A stretch of DNA of 64,000 nucleotides from Bacillota bacterium (GCA_023421735.1 JAEZSP010000020.1:1-64000), one strand, 5' to 3'. Shown: positions 53,426 to 62,816, counted from the first letter of the stretch. The notes: a model not told the origin generated them from the sequence alone. Numbers and translations: made by a program.

Positions 53426-53512
53426 TCATTTCGCTCTGCGCTTTTTGATCTGAAAGTATACCAGCGCACCCACGATAAACAGACAAAGTGCCACAGTAAT
53501 AAGGATCTTCAT
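53426..53512 (-). CDS. 28-residue single-pass membrane peptide
   Basis: ATG at 53512 with GGAGG 10 bases upstream. MKILITVALCLFIVGALVYF is one hydrophobic helix, followed by a basic tail (KKRRAK). It is the last gene of the pilus operon, 16 bases after the prepilin peptidase stop. Function unknown; the good ribosome site and position support it. Confidence 0.5.
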   Translation of the reverse strand: MKILITVALCLFIVGALVYFQIKKRRAK

Positions 53513-53528
53513 CTTGCTTAATCCTCCT

Positions 53529-53987
53529 TTATAATTGAAATAAAACGTACAGCAATTGGAGCAATACAACACCAATTGCGCCAAAAGCCAGTACCGGGGC
53601 GAGTGGAATTGTGCCCTTAAAGTTTTTGGTTTTGATTTGGGATCGAATCATAAGAATGGCGAGCAAAGGAACCATCAGGGCAAATGCAATCACGGCATTT
53701 AACAGCCCCAAGTACAAACCGATTGCCATGACAAGCTTGACGTCGCCCGCACCCATATGGCCTCTCAACCAAGCTAAGAAAAAAGGAACAGCCATAACCA
53801 TTCCCGCAGGATATGTCCACCATGGGATTCCGGCCAGTGCCATGAGTACGACGTGTGCAATTCCAAGGCACAGAAGCAGAATAACTGTCATGTTGGAAAC
53901 AATGCGCTTCCGTATGTCCGTGTAGCTGCACCATAAAAGGAAGGCAATAAAAAAAGCATCCATTAGGATGCCAAGGATAGAGTTCAT
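53529..53987 (-). CDS. TadV/CpaA-type prepilin peptidase
   Basis: 152 residues with five or six hydrophobic segments. The two catalytic aspartates of this aspartyl protease family are present: YTDIRKR (Asp24) and GAGDVKL (Asp82). It lacks the N-terminal methylase part, like TadV/CpaA. It should cut the leader of the small pilin-like proteins encoded upstream. RBS GAGGTAAC, 6 bases downstream of the CARDB protein gene. Confidence 0.88.
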   Translation of the reverse strand: MNSILGILMDAFFIAFLLWCSYTDIRKRIVSNMTVILLLCLGIAHVVLMALAGIPWWTYPAGMVMAVPFFLAWLRGHMGAGDVKLVMAIGLYLGLLNAVIAFALMVPLLAILMIRSQIKTKNFKGTIPLAPVLAFGAIGVVLLQLLYVLFQL

Positions 53988-53993
53988 ATTCAG

Positions 53994-56564
53994 TTACCTC
54001 TTGATCGTTGTGATCCTGTCATACATATCGCCCTCAATGGTGAGCGTGTCGGTTTTGTGTTCATAGAGCTGTCCTACCGGCGACCACGCATAAAACGCTT
54101 GCACCCACGCCGTATAACTCGCATCAGGGTACCACAGCGGCGTATAATGCAATCGGCTTCCTGTCGCTGAATGCGGATAGACGGCAAGCTGCCAAGTCAT
54201 CATCTTGTCTCCGGCGTTACCTGTTGCAATCTCCAAGCTATCCCTGACATTCTGCCAGCCAGCGATCTGCCCATACGCACTTTCGGGATACCGCACCCAA
54301 ACCATTTGCGCACCAACAAGCTTTTCGGGATGATCATAGTTGGTGGTTAATGTGGTCGTGCACTGAACGCCGAATCCAAAGCCCGACTCCATCTGACGCG
54401 GCATATCGGCATAAGCGATACGGCTGTCCGGCGCAATAGCGAACGTGGTGGTCAAACGGGCATAGAAGGTCTTTGTGTTGTAGCTGCCGTTTTCCAGTCG
54501 AACCTCTTGCCATGTATGGTAGGAGGATGATGTCGCGGTTGGCGGGTTGGTCAGCCCATACTCGTCATCACGCTGCTCCATTTCGCTGCTGTCGGGGTCG
54601 GCCACAATACTGTCCGGAATAGCCATCACCTGAATGTTCTTTGTCAGCGTGTTGTTGCCCTCGTCAGTCTCGTTTAAAGCGCCATTTGGGTCTGCGATGA
54701 TTTCTACGGCGTAGCTTCCGGCTTTGGGTACTGTGATTCTGAATACCGCAAGGTTGCTGCCGTTTCCGGCAATAGGAATGCTTTCTGTATAGAACGTGCC
54801 GCCAATCGATAGCTTCATGATGACGGACGGAACAGGCTGAGCCGTCCGATTTCGCACTGATGCCGACACCGTGACCTCCATGCCAACGTACCAGTCGGTA
54901 ATCGTGGATTCCACGATCTCTATATCCGGCCTAAGTGCGTTGATAGATAGCGTCACTGTTTTGCTATTGTTGCTCTCGTTGCTCTCCGCAACCAGATTAT
55001 TGGGATCGACCATTGCCGTCATGGTGATGCTCTGCGCGTTTAATGATGTGGGCGCTGTGGAGGTAAACGTAACCGTCTGGCTGACTCCTGCACTCATTGC
55101 GGATAGATTTGTGGTGAAGGTTCCAATGCCCGATACGGTCAGCTGAACCGTCGTGGCAGCTGCCGCGCTTGCCCCTATATTGTTCACCGTCCCTGTGATG
55201 GTCATCGTATCACCGGCTTCATACATCGCCTTGTTTCCGGTTAGTGCCGTCACCGTCAGGTCTGGCAAAGGCGGGATATAGGCCAGCACCTTGAAGGAAG
55301 CCGCGCGGGTATTGTTGCCCTCGTTGCTCTCGGGTATTGCGCCGGTCGAATCCGCTGCCGCCGTTATGCTTATGGTCTTATCCGACGCATACCGGCCAGC
55401 CGTGTACGAGAAAGTGATACTCGTGCTTCCTCCTGCCGCCAGTGAAGATACATATTTCGTCTGTGTCGTGAGATCGGCAGAGGTCAGCGCCACATAGAAA
55501 CCACTCGCGGAGCGAAGACCTTGGTTCATAACCGTTGCTGTAACCGTGACCGTTTCATCGGCATTGTAGACGGTTTTATTTGTGTTCAGCGCCGTGACTG
55601 TCAAATCGGCATAGATCTGCGGCGTGCCAAAAGCTACTACGACTGTCTTTGCCTCGTTGTATTCGGCAGACTTGGCGACAATCACGCGCTGAAGGCTACT
55701 GGAGTTCGGCGAATAGGCAAACATATTACTTCTCAGCCGGTTGTCGCGGCCAATTGCAGATATGCTGAATGACCGGTTGGCATTGGCTTCGTTGAGCGGT
55801 ATCCATATGGTCAGCGCATCACCAGACTGCCCCGTATAGCCGGACACGCTTGAGCCTGCTGGAAGGCCGGAAGTATTCAGAGAGTATCCGCCGTTCATAT
55901 TCGCCAGCCAAACTGACGCAGTGCCGACGAAATAATTGCCGCTGATGGACATGGAGGGCGCGGAAAGCGCGATGTCATGCGGCATCAGACCCTGCGCACG
56001 TGCCTGAATCAGCAGCTCTATCGAAAACTGAAGCACGCTTATGTATCCTGATCTTGCTCTGATCTTGCTGGCAATCTGTCCGCCGGCCGCATAGCTGCGG
56101 AGCTGCGCATCGGAATAAGCGCCGAGATTGGTGAAGTTGTATTGTCCGCTTTCGCCGTTTTCCGAGAGCCAAAACCGGATGGCGTTGGCGGTGGCATATC
56201 GTGCTGCCGTCGCAGTCAAACCACCCGTCGCATATGGGTAACCGTTTTCGAGGATAATACGAAGCCCCGTCTGCACGCGCGCCGAATAGCTGTCCAAAAT
56301 GTCAGAGTCGCTGTAGGCGGCATTGCTTGGGCTGCTTTTGCTGTGCTGAAGACAGTAGGCCACCTGTTCCGGTGAGCTTCCGGCAACGTAATGCTCCGGT
56401 GTATCAAGGCTTTTCCAGCCGCTGCCGCCGTTGTAGTCAAACATATCCGTGACGCTGCGCGAGCTGACATTCACGGCCAGCGTCGTGGACATAAACAGCA
56501 GAGATGTCATCAGCACGACCAGCGTAGCGGATATGATAATGGCGATTCTTCTTTTCTTTTTCAA
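53994..56564 (-). CDS. Secreted CARDB/TQXA-like surface protein
   Basis: 856 residues from a TTG at 56564 with AAAGGAG 6 bases upstream. Residues 1-32 are a signal/anchor helix (RRIAIIISATLVVLMTSLLF). Residues about 40-150 look like a thioester adhesin domain (YCLQHSK with Cys71; GYPY; YATANAIRFW), but the reactive Gln of TQxA is Ala, so no thioester can form. Three CARDB domains follow at about 300-650 (each with DLTVTAL- and ESNEGNN-type ends). The C-terminus is beta-rich, with no LPxTG sorting signal. It probably is a pilus-associated or surface adhesin for mating contact. Confidence 0.75.
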   Translation of the reverse strand: MKKKRRIAIIISATLVVLMTSLLFMSTTLAVNVSSRSVTDMFDYNGGSGWKSLDTPEHYVAGSSPEQVAYCLQHSKSSPSNAAYSDSDILDSYSARVQTGLRIILENGYPYATGGLTATAARYATANAIRFWLSENGESGQYNFTNLGAYSDAQLRSYAAGGQIASKIRARSGYISVLQFSIELLIQARAQGLMPHDIALSAPSMSISGNYFVGTASVWLANMNGGYSLNTSGLPAGSSVSGYTGQSGDALTIWIPLNEANANRSFSISAIGRDNRLRSNMFAYSPNSSSLQRVIVAKSAEYNEAKTVVVAFGTPQIYADLTVTALNTNKTVYNADETVTVTATVMNQGLRSASGFYVALTSADLTTQTKYVSSLAAGGSTSITFSYTAGRYASDKTISITAAADSTGAIPESNEGNNTRAASFKVLAYIPPLPDLTVTALTGNKAMYEAGDTMTITGTVNNIGASAAAATTVQLTVSGIGTFTTNLSAMSAGVSQTVTFTSTAPTSLNAQSITMTAMVDPNNLVAESNESNNSKTVTLSINALRPDIEIVESTITDWYVGMEVTVSASVRNRTAQPVPSVIMKLSIGGTFYTESIPIAGNGSNLAVFRITVPKAGSYAVEIIADPNGALNETDEGNNTLTKNIQVMAIPDSIVADPDSSEMEQRDDEYGLTNPPTATSSSYHTWQEVRLENGSYNTKTFYARLTTTFAIAPDSRIAYADMPRQMESGFGFGVQCTTTLTTNYDHPEKLVGAQMVWVRYPESAYGQIAGWQNVRDSLEIATGNAGDKMMTWQLAVYPHSATGSRLHYTPLWYPDASYTAWVQAFYAWSPVGQLYEHKTDTLTIEGDMYDRITTIKR

Positions 56565-56580
56565 CAGATTCTCCTTTCCG

Positions 56581-57045
56581 TCACCCGATATACAGCACCG
56601 ATGACCGCACATTCATGGGGATACTGACCTTGCTGATGTCGCCAATCTCCCATGGGATGGGAATCACCATCGTCGCGCTGATGCTTACCGTCTTGCCGTC
56701 AACAACGACGGACATATCCTCAAGACCGTATACGGCTTTTCCGTCTTCATACCGGTTCCAGCATCCGTCCTCCAGTGTCCAGCCAGTATCGGTTAAGCTC
56801 GCATAGAACGATTCCTCAGCAGTGTCAGCCGGTACATCCAGTATCAGATCTCGCACATTGGCGTTAAGCATGTTCTTATCCACGGTGATGGTCGCCGCAC
56901 GCTGCACCTCGGCTTCGCAAGCCTGATATTTGGCATACACGGTCACGCCCGCATAAGCCACGGCAGACAATGTGATAAGAATCAATATGAGAAAAACCAT
57001 CCATAAGAGTGAGCTGCCGGTATCGTCTCTCCAAAAACGCTTCAT
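56581..57045 (-). CDS. TadE/F-like minor pseudopilin
   Basis: 154 residues from the ATG at 57045, with GGAGG 10 bases upstream. Residues 1-10 are basic, then DTGSSLLWMVFLILILITLS, a long hydrophobic helix, and a soluble C-terminal domain with cysteines. This is the TadE/TadF plan: a helix that joins the pilus and a globular head. It overlaps the previous gene by 4 bases. Confidence 0.7.
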   Translation of the reverse strand: MKRFWRDDTGSSLLWMVFLILILITLSAVAYAGVTVYAKYQACEAEVQRAATITVDKNMLNANVRDLILDVPADTAEESFYASLTDTGWTLEDGCWNRYEDGKAVYGLEDMSVVVDGKTVSISATMVIPIPWEIGDISKVSIPMNVRSSVLYIG

Positions 57046-57467
57046 TTCCAATACACCTCCGAAATGCCGCGCGTGGTAGCGGTAATCTGCACATTAATCA
57101 CAACAGGCTCACCCAGTGCTGGCCGCAGAATGACGATAGGGACGGTTTTCGTCATCGTAACGGTAAACGGCTCTTTAAGCTGAATGGTCTTTGCAGCAGC
57201 ATCCTGCCATTCCGCTTTAACATCCACTCTGTCCGGCACAAGAAAGTCTCCGTCTGCTGTCATGGATTCCAGCGTCTCGTCGTCTGCCTTGCCGTAAAGC
57301 TCGATGGTTCGGGCCGTATACTGTACCGTCTGATTCAGCGATTGCTGGGCTGTGAATATGGGGTAAAGCGCCAGCAAAGACGCCATGAATACAAAAATGA
57401 TCAGCATGGTGATGGCGACATCGATATAGCCTTCTGCTGTTTGATCACGTATGAATTTGCGTTTCAT
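57042..57467 (-). CDS. DUF4320 pseudopilin-like protein
   Basis: 141 residues, ATG with GGAGG. RDQTAEGYIDVAITMLIIFVF is a TadE-type N-terminus with an acidic residue at the hydrophobic helix, as needed for processing by the prepilin peptidase. The rest is beta-rich and secreted. It stands in the pilus operon between the DUF6133-like and TadE-like genes, with a 4-base overlap to the latter. Confidence 0.72.
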   Translation of the reverse strand: MKRKFIRDQTAEGYIDVAITMLIIFVFMASLLALYPIFTAQQSLNQTVQYTARTIELYGKADDETLESMTADGDFLVPDRVDVKAEWQDAAAKTIQLKEPFTVTMTKTVPIVILRPALGEPVVINVQITATTRGISEVYWK

Positions 57468-57490
57468 ATTCTCCTCCTTTTGTTATGGCA

Positions 57491-57510
57491 GGGCTGCCTT
57501 TCGGCAGCCC
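57491..57510 (-). repeat. Intra-operon hairpin with GNRA tetraloop
   Basis: GGGCTGCC-GAAA-GGCAGCCC on the minus strand, perfect 8-bp stem. It lies after the pilin-like gene, without a T-run, and so probably sets the 3' end or stability of the pilin mRNA. Confidence 0.6.
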
Positions 57511-57525
57511 ACACCACATTGTCGC

Positions 57526-57729
57526 TTACGGCAGCACGTTCACACCGGTCAATTCGCCGCTAATTTTGTCGATCAGGTTTTGGAACAGATCGGGCATAGC
57601 CGCATTCAGGATGAGCAGAATCGCCGCACCGATGACCACAACGATCAGAATCTTCATGGCGACATCCAGAAAGCCCTCCGCCTTCTTCTCCGAGATAAAA
57701 CGTTTGACAGTTTTCTTGATTTTCAGCAT
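57526..57729 (-). CDS. Flp-pilin-like small membrane protein (DUF6133 type)
   Basis: 67 residues, ATG with GGAAG. A basic start, then FISEKKAEGFLDVAMKILIV with Glu at the start of a hydrophobic helix (about 22-45), and a short polar end. This resembles Flp pilins and DUF6133 proteins of Tad loci, the probable major pilin here. It is flanked by a weak terminator and a tetraloop hairpin, as is common for highly expressed pilin genes. Confidence 0.7.
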   Translation of the reverse strand: MLKIKKTVKRFISEKKAEGFLDVAMKILIVVVIGAAILLILNAAMPDLFQNLIDKISGELTGVNVLP

Positions 57730-57773
57730 ACAGTGTACTTCCTTTCAATTTTTGTTTAGTTGAGGTGTTTATT

Positions 57774-57792
57774 AAAAACCCGCTTATCGCGG
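57774..57792 (-). terminator. Short terminator-like hairpin before the pilin gene
   Basis: On the minus strand CCGC (57792-57789), loop GATAA, GCGG (57783-57780), then GTTTTT. The stem is short, so partial termination is more likely than a full stop. Confidence 0.4.
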
Positions 57793-57848
57793 ACAACAAA
57801 AACAGCAGCCCTCCTTTCCGCGCTGCCGCTAAAAGCGAATTTTATGGC

Positions 57849-58727
57849 TTAAAACCCGACGCACTGCAGGTTATTGATAATGAGGATTACAAGGGGAACC
57901 ATGAAGAGGAATATGAGCAGCATCGTCAATATGAACGATGCCGCCTTGATGCGACCGGGGCGCTTCTCCATTAGCCTTCGAAGCGACTCGCGTTCTTTTG
58001 TTCGCATGTCTTGCTCCAGCACCAAAAGGCTGGTTTGCTGGTCAACGCCCTGATGCACACCGCACAGCACCGCGCACAGCGCTGAAAATGATGGAATACC
58101 CAGCCGTGCGTCCATGCTACGCAGCGCCGTTTCGGGATTGCCGGTTTTCATGTCGAGTATCAGCCGGTCAAGCTCCATACCCAGCGCTTTGCCTGCCACT
58201 TCCCTGTACTTTTCGAAGAACGATATCAGGTCGCGGCTGTCCTGCAGCGAATAGATCAGCGTTTCCATCAGTCGGGGCAGCTCGGCCTCGATCTTGCGGT
58301 TTTGTGCCTCTACCTTTTTTCGTATTGTTTGGGTTGTCTGAAAATAGGCCAGCACCGATATGACTGCAGTCAGCAGCGCCAGAACCGGAATTCCAATAGG
58401 TATGAACACTGCTCCGATCAGTGCCAGCAATAACGATCTCGCTTTTGCTTGCGAGAGGAAATCCTCTGGCTGCTGCGCAATATGCAGCCGTGCGAAATCC
58501 GCTTCCAGCCGTTTCTTTCTGTATTCGCTCATGGGGAATAGCTTTGAGAGAAGCCTTGCCAAAGGCAGCAGCACATCTTGAAATCGCTGCGACAAGCTCC
58601 GCTTTCCGTGAATGTTCTGTATCGCTTGGATGGATTGACCGGACGGGATAGCGAATACTTCCTGAGCTATACGATAAAACCCCAGCGACAGCAGCAAAGC
58701 AGATAGCAAATAAAGAATTAGCGTCAC
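57849..58727 (-). CDS. tadC: TadC-type pilus assembly membrane protein
   Basis: 292 residues from a GTG overlapping the TadB stop (GTGA). It is a T2SSF-family protein: one hydrophobic N-terminal helix, a cytoplasmic region, a helix pair near 90-140, a second cytoplasmic domain (LPRLMETLIYSLQDSRDLIS), and a final helix. With TadB it forms the inner-membrane platform on which the TadA ATPase pushes pilins. Confidence 0.85.
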   Translation of the reverse strand: MTLILYLLSALLLSLGFYRIAQEVFAIPSGQSIQAIQNIHGKRSLSQRFQDVLLPLARLLSKLFPMSEYRKKRLEADFARLHIAQQPEDFLSQAKARSLLLALIGAVFIPIGIPVLALLTAVISVLAYFQTTQTIRKKVEAQNRKIEAELPRLMETLIYSLQDSRDLISFFEKYREVAGKALGMELDRLILDMKTGNPETALRSMDARLGIPSFSALCAVLCGVHQGVDQQTSLLVLEQDMRTKERESLRRLMEKRPGRIKAASFILTMLLIFLFMVPLVILIINNLQCVGF

Positions 58728-59638
58728 CTCTTTTCACCGCCTTCCACAGGTCGGTACAGCTGCGCGACCCAGACCGCCGTTGCGAGCACCGCAGCCAGCA
58801 CCACAGCCAACGTGATTTTACCGGCCAATGTGGTGGTCAGCATGCTGTACCAGTCGGGCATCATCGCGCCCATCAGCGGGATGGCTCCGAGCACGATCAT
58901 CACCGTGACAATGTAGTCGCCGAGCTGCTTTCGAATCACGGTGTCTGTTTCCATCTGAACACGCCGCATTTCACCGAGCCTTCCCACGATACCGGGCAGT
59001 GCGTATCTGAGCTGCCTGTCTCGCTGGCACTGAATCAGCACGTCACACCAATCACGCCAGTACCGGTTGTCTATCCGTTCGCGCAAACGGTGGATTGCTT
59101 TGACCATATCAGAGTCAACTAATTGGGTTTCGATATAGAACTGGCGGAACACGCCATCCAACGGAGAAGGGAGCAGATGCAAACTGCTTTGTACCGCGCC
59201 GATCAGATCGCCCGATGCCGCATAGCTGTTGGTGACTGTGCCCATCGCGTTTTCCAGCTTTTCATCGAGGCTTCGTATATAATCGCCGGTGCGGATGCGA
59301 ATCACAATCAGCGGTGAGCACCCTAACCCACCGGCCAACACTAGGGCCGCGAGGACGTTATCAAGTGCGAGTCCAATCAGCAGTCCGAGCAGCGCCAGTA
59401 TGGCAACCGCCCATCGGTATGAGGCGACCTGTCCGCTCATGCCCGCAGCCGTCAGCATCTCTTTGGCGCTGTCCAACGTTGCCTCCAGCTTCCCTTTTGG
59501 TTTACCGGTAATGCGCCGTATGCGCTTCTTTTTCTCACGCAGATTGTGAAGGGGCTTTGCAATCTCAGACAGGCGAATCTTGAACAACAAGAACAAGCCT
59601 ACCATGATCAGAAGAGCGCATAGGATTTGAATCGTCAT
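58724..59638 (-). CDS. tadB: TadB-type pilus assembly membrane protein
   Basis: 304 residues, start GGAGG, overlapping the TadA stop (ATGA). Hydrophobic helices lie at about 3-20, 75-110 and 255-295, with a cytoplasmic T2SSF domain between them (AMGTVTNSYAASGDLIGAVQ). It is the partner of TadC; the two genes overlap by 4 bases. Confidence 0.85.
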   Translation of the reverse strand: MTIQILCALLIMVGLFLLFKIRLSEIAKPLHNLREKKKRIRRITGKPKGKLEATLDSAKEMLTAAGMSGQVASYRWAVAILALLGLLIGLALDNVLAALVLAGGLGCSPLIVIRIRTGDYIRSLDEKLENAMGTVTNSYAASGDLIGAVQSSLHLLPSPLDGVFRQFYIETQLVDSDMVKAIHRLRERIDNRYWRDWCDVLIQCQRDRQLRYALPGIVGRLGEMRRVQMETDTVIRKQLGDYIVTVMIVLGAIPLMGAMMPDWYSMLTTTLAGKITLAVVLAAVLATAVWVAQLYRPVEGGEKR

Positions 59639-60966
59639 ACTCGCACCTCCCTGAACCTCTTTATCACGGTTTTATCTGCACCGTTGCTGCGCAAACTTTC
59701 GGCCAGCTCGTCAGATATATCATGCTCCCGGACGTACTTTCCGGTATCAGCCTCGAAGCGAAAGAGTGTGTTGGCCTGAACGACACCGTTCTGCACGCTA
59801 GTCGCCTCGACGATCTCCATAATCCGGCGCGTTCCGTCCGGCAACTGCTTCTTGAAAACCATGATGGGGAAGGCCTCGGACACAAAATCCATGAGGATTT
59901 GGGTGGATATGTTGGTTCCCGACATCTGGCACATGGAGAGTATGCGTCCATAGGCTTTGCGCGCAGAATTAGCGTGAAGGCTGGTCACAACAACATGCCC
60001 TGTCCGGGCGGCTTCCTGCGCCACCATCGCTTCCGCACCGCGCATCTCCGCCACTGCGATGATATCCGGCGAGAATCTTAACGCTTTGCGCAACAGATCG
60101 TTCATGTCGATATCGGCGTTCTGCAGATCGCTTGGCCGCGTGCAGGTGTGAATCACGCGGTTCTGAGTGTTTCCATCCTTGTCTTCGCTGAACAAATCGA
60201 GCTCACGCGTTTCCTCGATGGTGTATATGCGTTTGCTGTTATCCACTGCGTTCAGTAAATAAGCAATGTCTGTCGTCTTGCCGCTTCCTGTCTTGCCCGC
60301 AATGCCGACTGACACACCGTGGTTGACGCACAACGTCAAAAACTCCAGCATCTCCGGCGTCGCTGTACGCCAGCCGACGAGCTGCTCTTTTGACACCTTC
60401 GCCATACGCTGACGTCGGATAGAGAACACAACGCCGCTGCGTCTGTCCGCAACAGGCGGGATCATGGCCGAAACGCGAATGCCCTCAGTGATGTAGCTGT
60501 CCACGATGGGGTTTGTGCCATCCAGCACCAGACCGCCTAAGCGTACCATTTTGCGCAGCGTATCAGCGGCATGTTGGGGAGATAAAAAACGCTCCGGTAT
60601 CTTGCGCCAGCCGGAGTGCGTTACAATCTCGATATCCCGCCACGAGTTCCCGTTGATCTCCTCAACGTCCGGGTCGGTAATGTACTTGTCCAGAAAGCCA
60701 AATCCGGCCATGTCACCGTACAACTTCTCGGCCAGCTGCTGCATCGACAGGCCGTTAACATAAAGCTGATGACCGCTGATATGTTCGCCAATAAGCCGCT
60801 TGACCGTTTCAGCAGCATCCTTTTCCGTGATGCTGTGTGCAAGTGTCTCCGCATGGTCTTTGGATACGGCAGCACGCACCTGGTCAAGCAGCGTTTCATA
60901 GGTATCTTTGGCTTGCGGCGTGTTGTTTTGCCGTTCATAGGCCAGCTCTCTGAATGTCCGGCTCAT
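59635..60966 (-). CDS. tadA: TadA/CpaF-type secretion ATPase
   Basis: 443 residues, start overlapping the TadZ-like stop (ATGA). Walker A is GIAGKTGSGKTTD near residue 225, the Asp box ETRELDLFSED, Walker B DIIAVAEMRGAEA near 310 and the His box GHVVVTSLHANS. These are the four motifs of type II/IV secretion ATPases of the CpaF/TadA group. It drives pilus assembly at the cytoplasmic face of TadB/C. Confidence 0.93.
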   Translation of the reverse strand: MSRTFRELAYERQNNTPQAKDTYETLLDQVRAAVSKDHAETLAHSITEKDAAETVKRLIGEHISGHQLYVNGLSMQQLAEKLYGDMAGFGFLDKYITDPDVEEINGNSWRDIEIVTHSGWRKIPERFLSPQHAADTLRKMVRLGGLVLDGTNPIVDSYITEGIRVSAMIPPVADRRSGVVFSIRRQRMAKVSKEQLVGWRTATPEMLEFLTLCVNHGVSVGIAGKTGSGKTTDIAYLLNAVDNSKRIYTIEETRELDLFSEDKDGNTQNRVIHTCTRPSDLQNADIDMNDLLRKALRFSPDIIAVAEMRGAEAMVAQEAARTGHVVVTSLHANSARKAYGRILSMCQMSGTNISTQILMDFVSEAFPIMVFKKQLPDGTRRIMEIVEATSVQNGVVQANTLFRFEADTGKYVREHDISDELAESLRSNGADKTVIKRFREVRV

Positions 60967-61682
60967 ATCGCATCAGCCCCTTTCAGCATCGCTTGAAGTC
61001 TATTCACTTCTTGGTAATACCGCTTGGCGGCACGTGTCGCGCCATTGCTTATACCGTCCTGCCGGAATCCGTGTACATAAGGCAGTGTCACGGTGAGCTT
61101 CGTATCCGTCGCTTTTTCCACAGCCGAAATGTCGTGATGTCTGTCGGTCATCGCAACCACCGGCAGGATACGCTCCTGTGCATTCATGGTGCTGATGAGC
61201 GGCTTTATGCTGTTAATCCAGCAAATGCCTTGCACATCGGGAGTGTAAAGGACAATCACTTTGTCTGCATGGATGAGCGCAGCAGGCAGAAACGGATCGC
61301 TGCGCTGCCCCGACAGGTCAAGAATGACTGTATCAGCAAGCTCCATGCACCGCTCAACAAAGTCCTGCGCTGCGTTGTCCGCTTCGAGCCCAAGCTCATA
61401 TGACATGTATTCATCCTGATCGGTGAGCCCCGCATAAAAGAGGGTTTTCTGTTTCGAGTGCTGATGCAAGTAGAGTGCCGCATCCGATGTACCCATTCCA
61501 ATGGCCTTGCCCAGCGACGCGTTTGAGTCAATCTTTGCTCCGTTCAATCGCACCGGCAATGTGGGCTGTGTCAGGTCTGTGTCAATAATGACCGTTACAC
61601 CCGTCTTGGCGAACAGTTTGCCGAGCTCATCGCAGAGACCGCTCTTGCCGATTCCGTCCCGTCCCCAAACAGCAATAACCAT
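60963..61682 (-). CDS. TadZ/CpaE-like MinD-type ATPase
   Basis: 239 residues, ATG with GGAGGTGA. It begins with a deviant Walker A (VWGRDGIGKSGLCDELG) and has DTDLTQPT (switch I) and DTVILDLSGQ (Walker B). The Lys normally at the start of the deviant motif is Arg12-Asp in this protein, so its ATP chemistry may differ. TadZ/CpaE proteins place the pilus machine at the cell pole. The stop overlaps the tadA start. Confidence 0.8.
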   Translation of the reverse strand: MVIAVWGRDGIGKSGLCDELGKLFAKTGVTVIIDTDLTQPTLPVRLNGAKIDSNASLGKAIGMGTSDAALYLHQHSKQKTLFYAGLTDQDEYMSYELGLEADNAAQDFVERCMELADTVILDLSGQRSDPFLPAALIHADKVIVLYTPDVQGICWINSIKPLISTMNAQERILPVVAMTDRHHDISAVEKATDTKLTVTLPYVHGFRQDGISNGATRAAKRYYQEVNRLQAMLKGADAI

Positions 61683-61683
61683 G

Positions 61684-62451
61684 TCAGTTCACCTCCATTT
61701 CAGTGAGCACAGCGTCGGATATGTACTGCGTCACACTTTGTCCACGTGCAACGAACGCGAGGTGTATGATGCTGTTATTTTCAAGCTCCGCCAGCAGCAG
61801 TGCCTGCTCTAGCGTTGCGTAAAACGAAACTGTGACGGGAAGATTGTTCTTAACGCCATTTTCAAGTTTTGCTTCAACGCTGGCATCCGAACCGTCGTTG
61901 GCCGTTACCATGCACACTTCAAGGTACTGCAGTTCAGGATAGGTCATCACACTGGATAAATCGGCTTCTCCCGCTTCCGGCTCTAAACCCAACGATTGAT
62001 TGACGGAGCCCTTGGGCATCGCCATCACAGTCACCACATCTCCGGGCAGCAGATGTCCGGATACGCCCGATGCGAGTGTGGGCAATGTGACCGACACCAC
62101 GATCTTGCTTTTTGCTGTACCAGCCGGGAAAGAAGAATGTTCCGTGATAGAGCCTGAGAGCTTCTGCGTCGTTAAATAATCCCCAGCGTACAAGTCAGCG
62201 ACGGCGTATTGGCCAACCGCCGATGAAGCGTCACTGATACCACCGTTGATGAGCTTCTCCGGTACTTTCACAGTTTCAAGCATATCTGCGGTGATCTGAG
62301 TACCTGCCTCTATGGGTTGCTTGATACGAACAGCACTCACATAATCACCTTGATTGCTGCTTTGCAATACAGGGACTGCGAAAAAAACGATAAGCAGTGC
62401 AGTGATGATGCAGAGTATTCCGATGACATATCGGTTCTTGAATAACTTCAT
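61684..62451 (-). CDS. cpaB: CpaB/RcpC-like SAF-domain protein
   Basis: 255 residues, ATG with AGGAGG. One N-terminal membrane helix (VIGILCIITALLIVFFAVPV), then a SAF domain (VRIKQPIEAGTQITADMLETVKVP) and a beta-rich domain (GVSGHLLPGDVVTVMA). It is the first gene of the pilus operon proper and spans from membrane to cell wall, as CpaB/RcpC in other Tad systems. Confidence 0.82.
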   Translation of the reverse strand: MKLFKNRYVIGILCIITALLIVFFAVPVLQSSNQGDYVSAVRIKQPIEAGTQITADMLETVKVPEKLINGGISDASSAVGQYAVADLYAGDYLTTQKLSGSITEHSSFPAGTAKSKIVVSVTLPTLASGVSGHLLPGDVVTVMAMPKGSVNQSLGLEPEAGEADLSSVMTYPELQYLEVCMVTANDGSDASVEAKLENGVKNNLPVTVSFYATLEQALLLAELENNSIIHLAFVARGQSVTQYISDAVLTEMEVN

Positions 62452-62606
62452 ATGGTTTTACCTCCTAGTATTTGTTCTTTAATTTCTTTTTTCCGGCTGG
62501 TATTTCGGCTGGTAACTTGGGGGAGAGGTGCAGGAGAGGGGGGAAGACCGCATTCAGCCATCACCCCGAAAATAGTCAGACTACCCCCTTGGTGTAGACG
62601 TGCCAG

Positions 62607-62816
62607 CTATTTAGGCTGGGCATTAAGCACGACGCATTTATCCTGCTTGCATTGCTTACGCCTCGAGTCGTAAAACAAGCAATCAGGACAGTTGCGATCT
62701 TGAATTGTCGGGCCGCGCAATTGATTAGCCTCGAATGTCCTTCGTATTCCGGGTGGCCGCGGAACCTCCTGCATCATACGCTCAAACGAGCTGAGTTCAC
62801 CTTCTGTAAACAGCAT
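62607..62816 (-). CDS. Small Cys-rich (zinc-finger-like) protein
   Basis: 69 residues, ATG with AAAGGAG. The C-terminal half has CPDCLFYDSRRKQCKQDKCV, four to five cysteines in CxxC...C....C spacing, probably one metal site. Function unknown. It lies between parB and cpaB, after a terminator; the 155 bases after it hold no gene. Confidence 0.65.
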   Translation of the reverse strand: MLFTEGELSSFERMMQEVPRPPGIRRTFEANQLRGPTIQDRNCPDCLFYDSRRKQCKQDKCVVLNAQPK

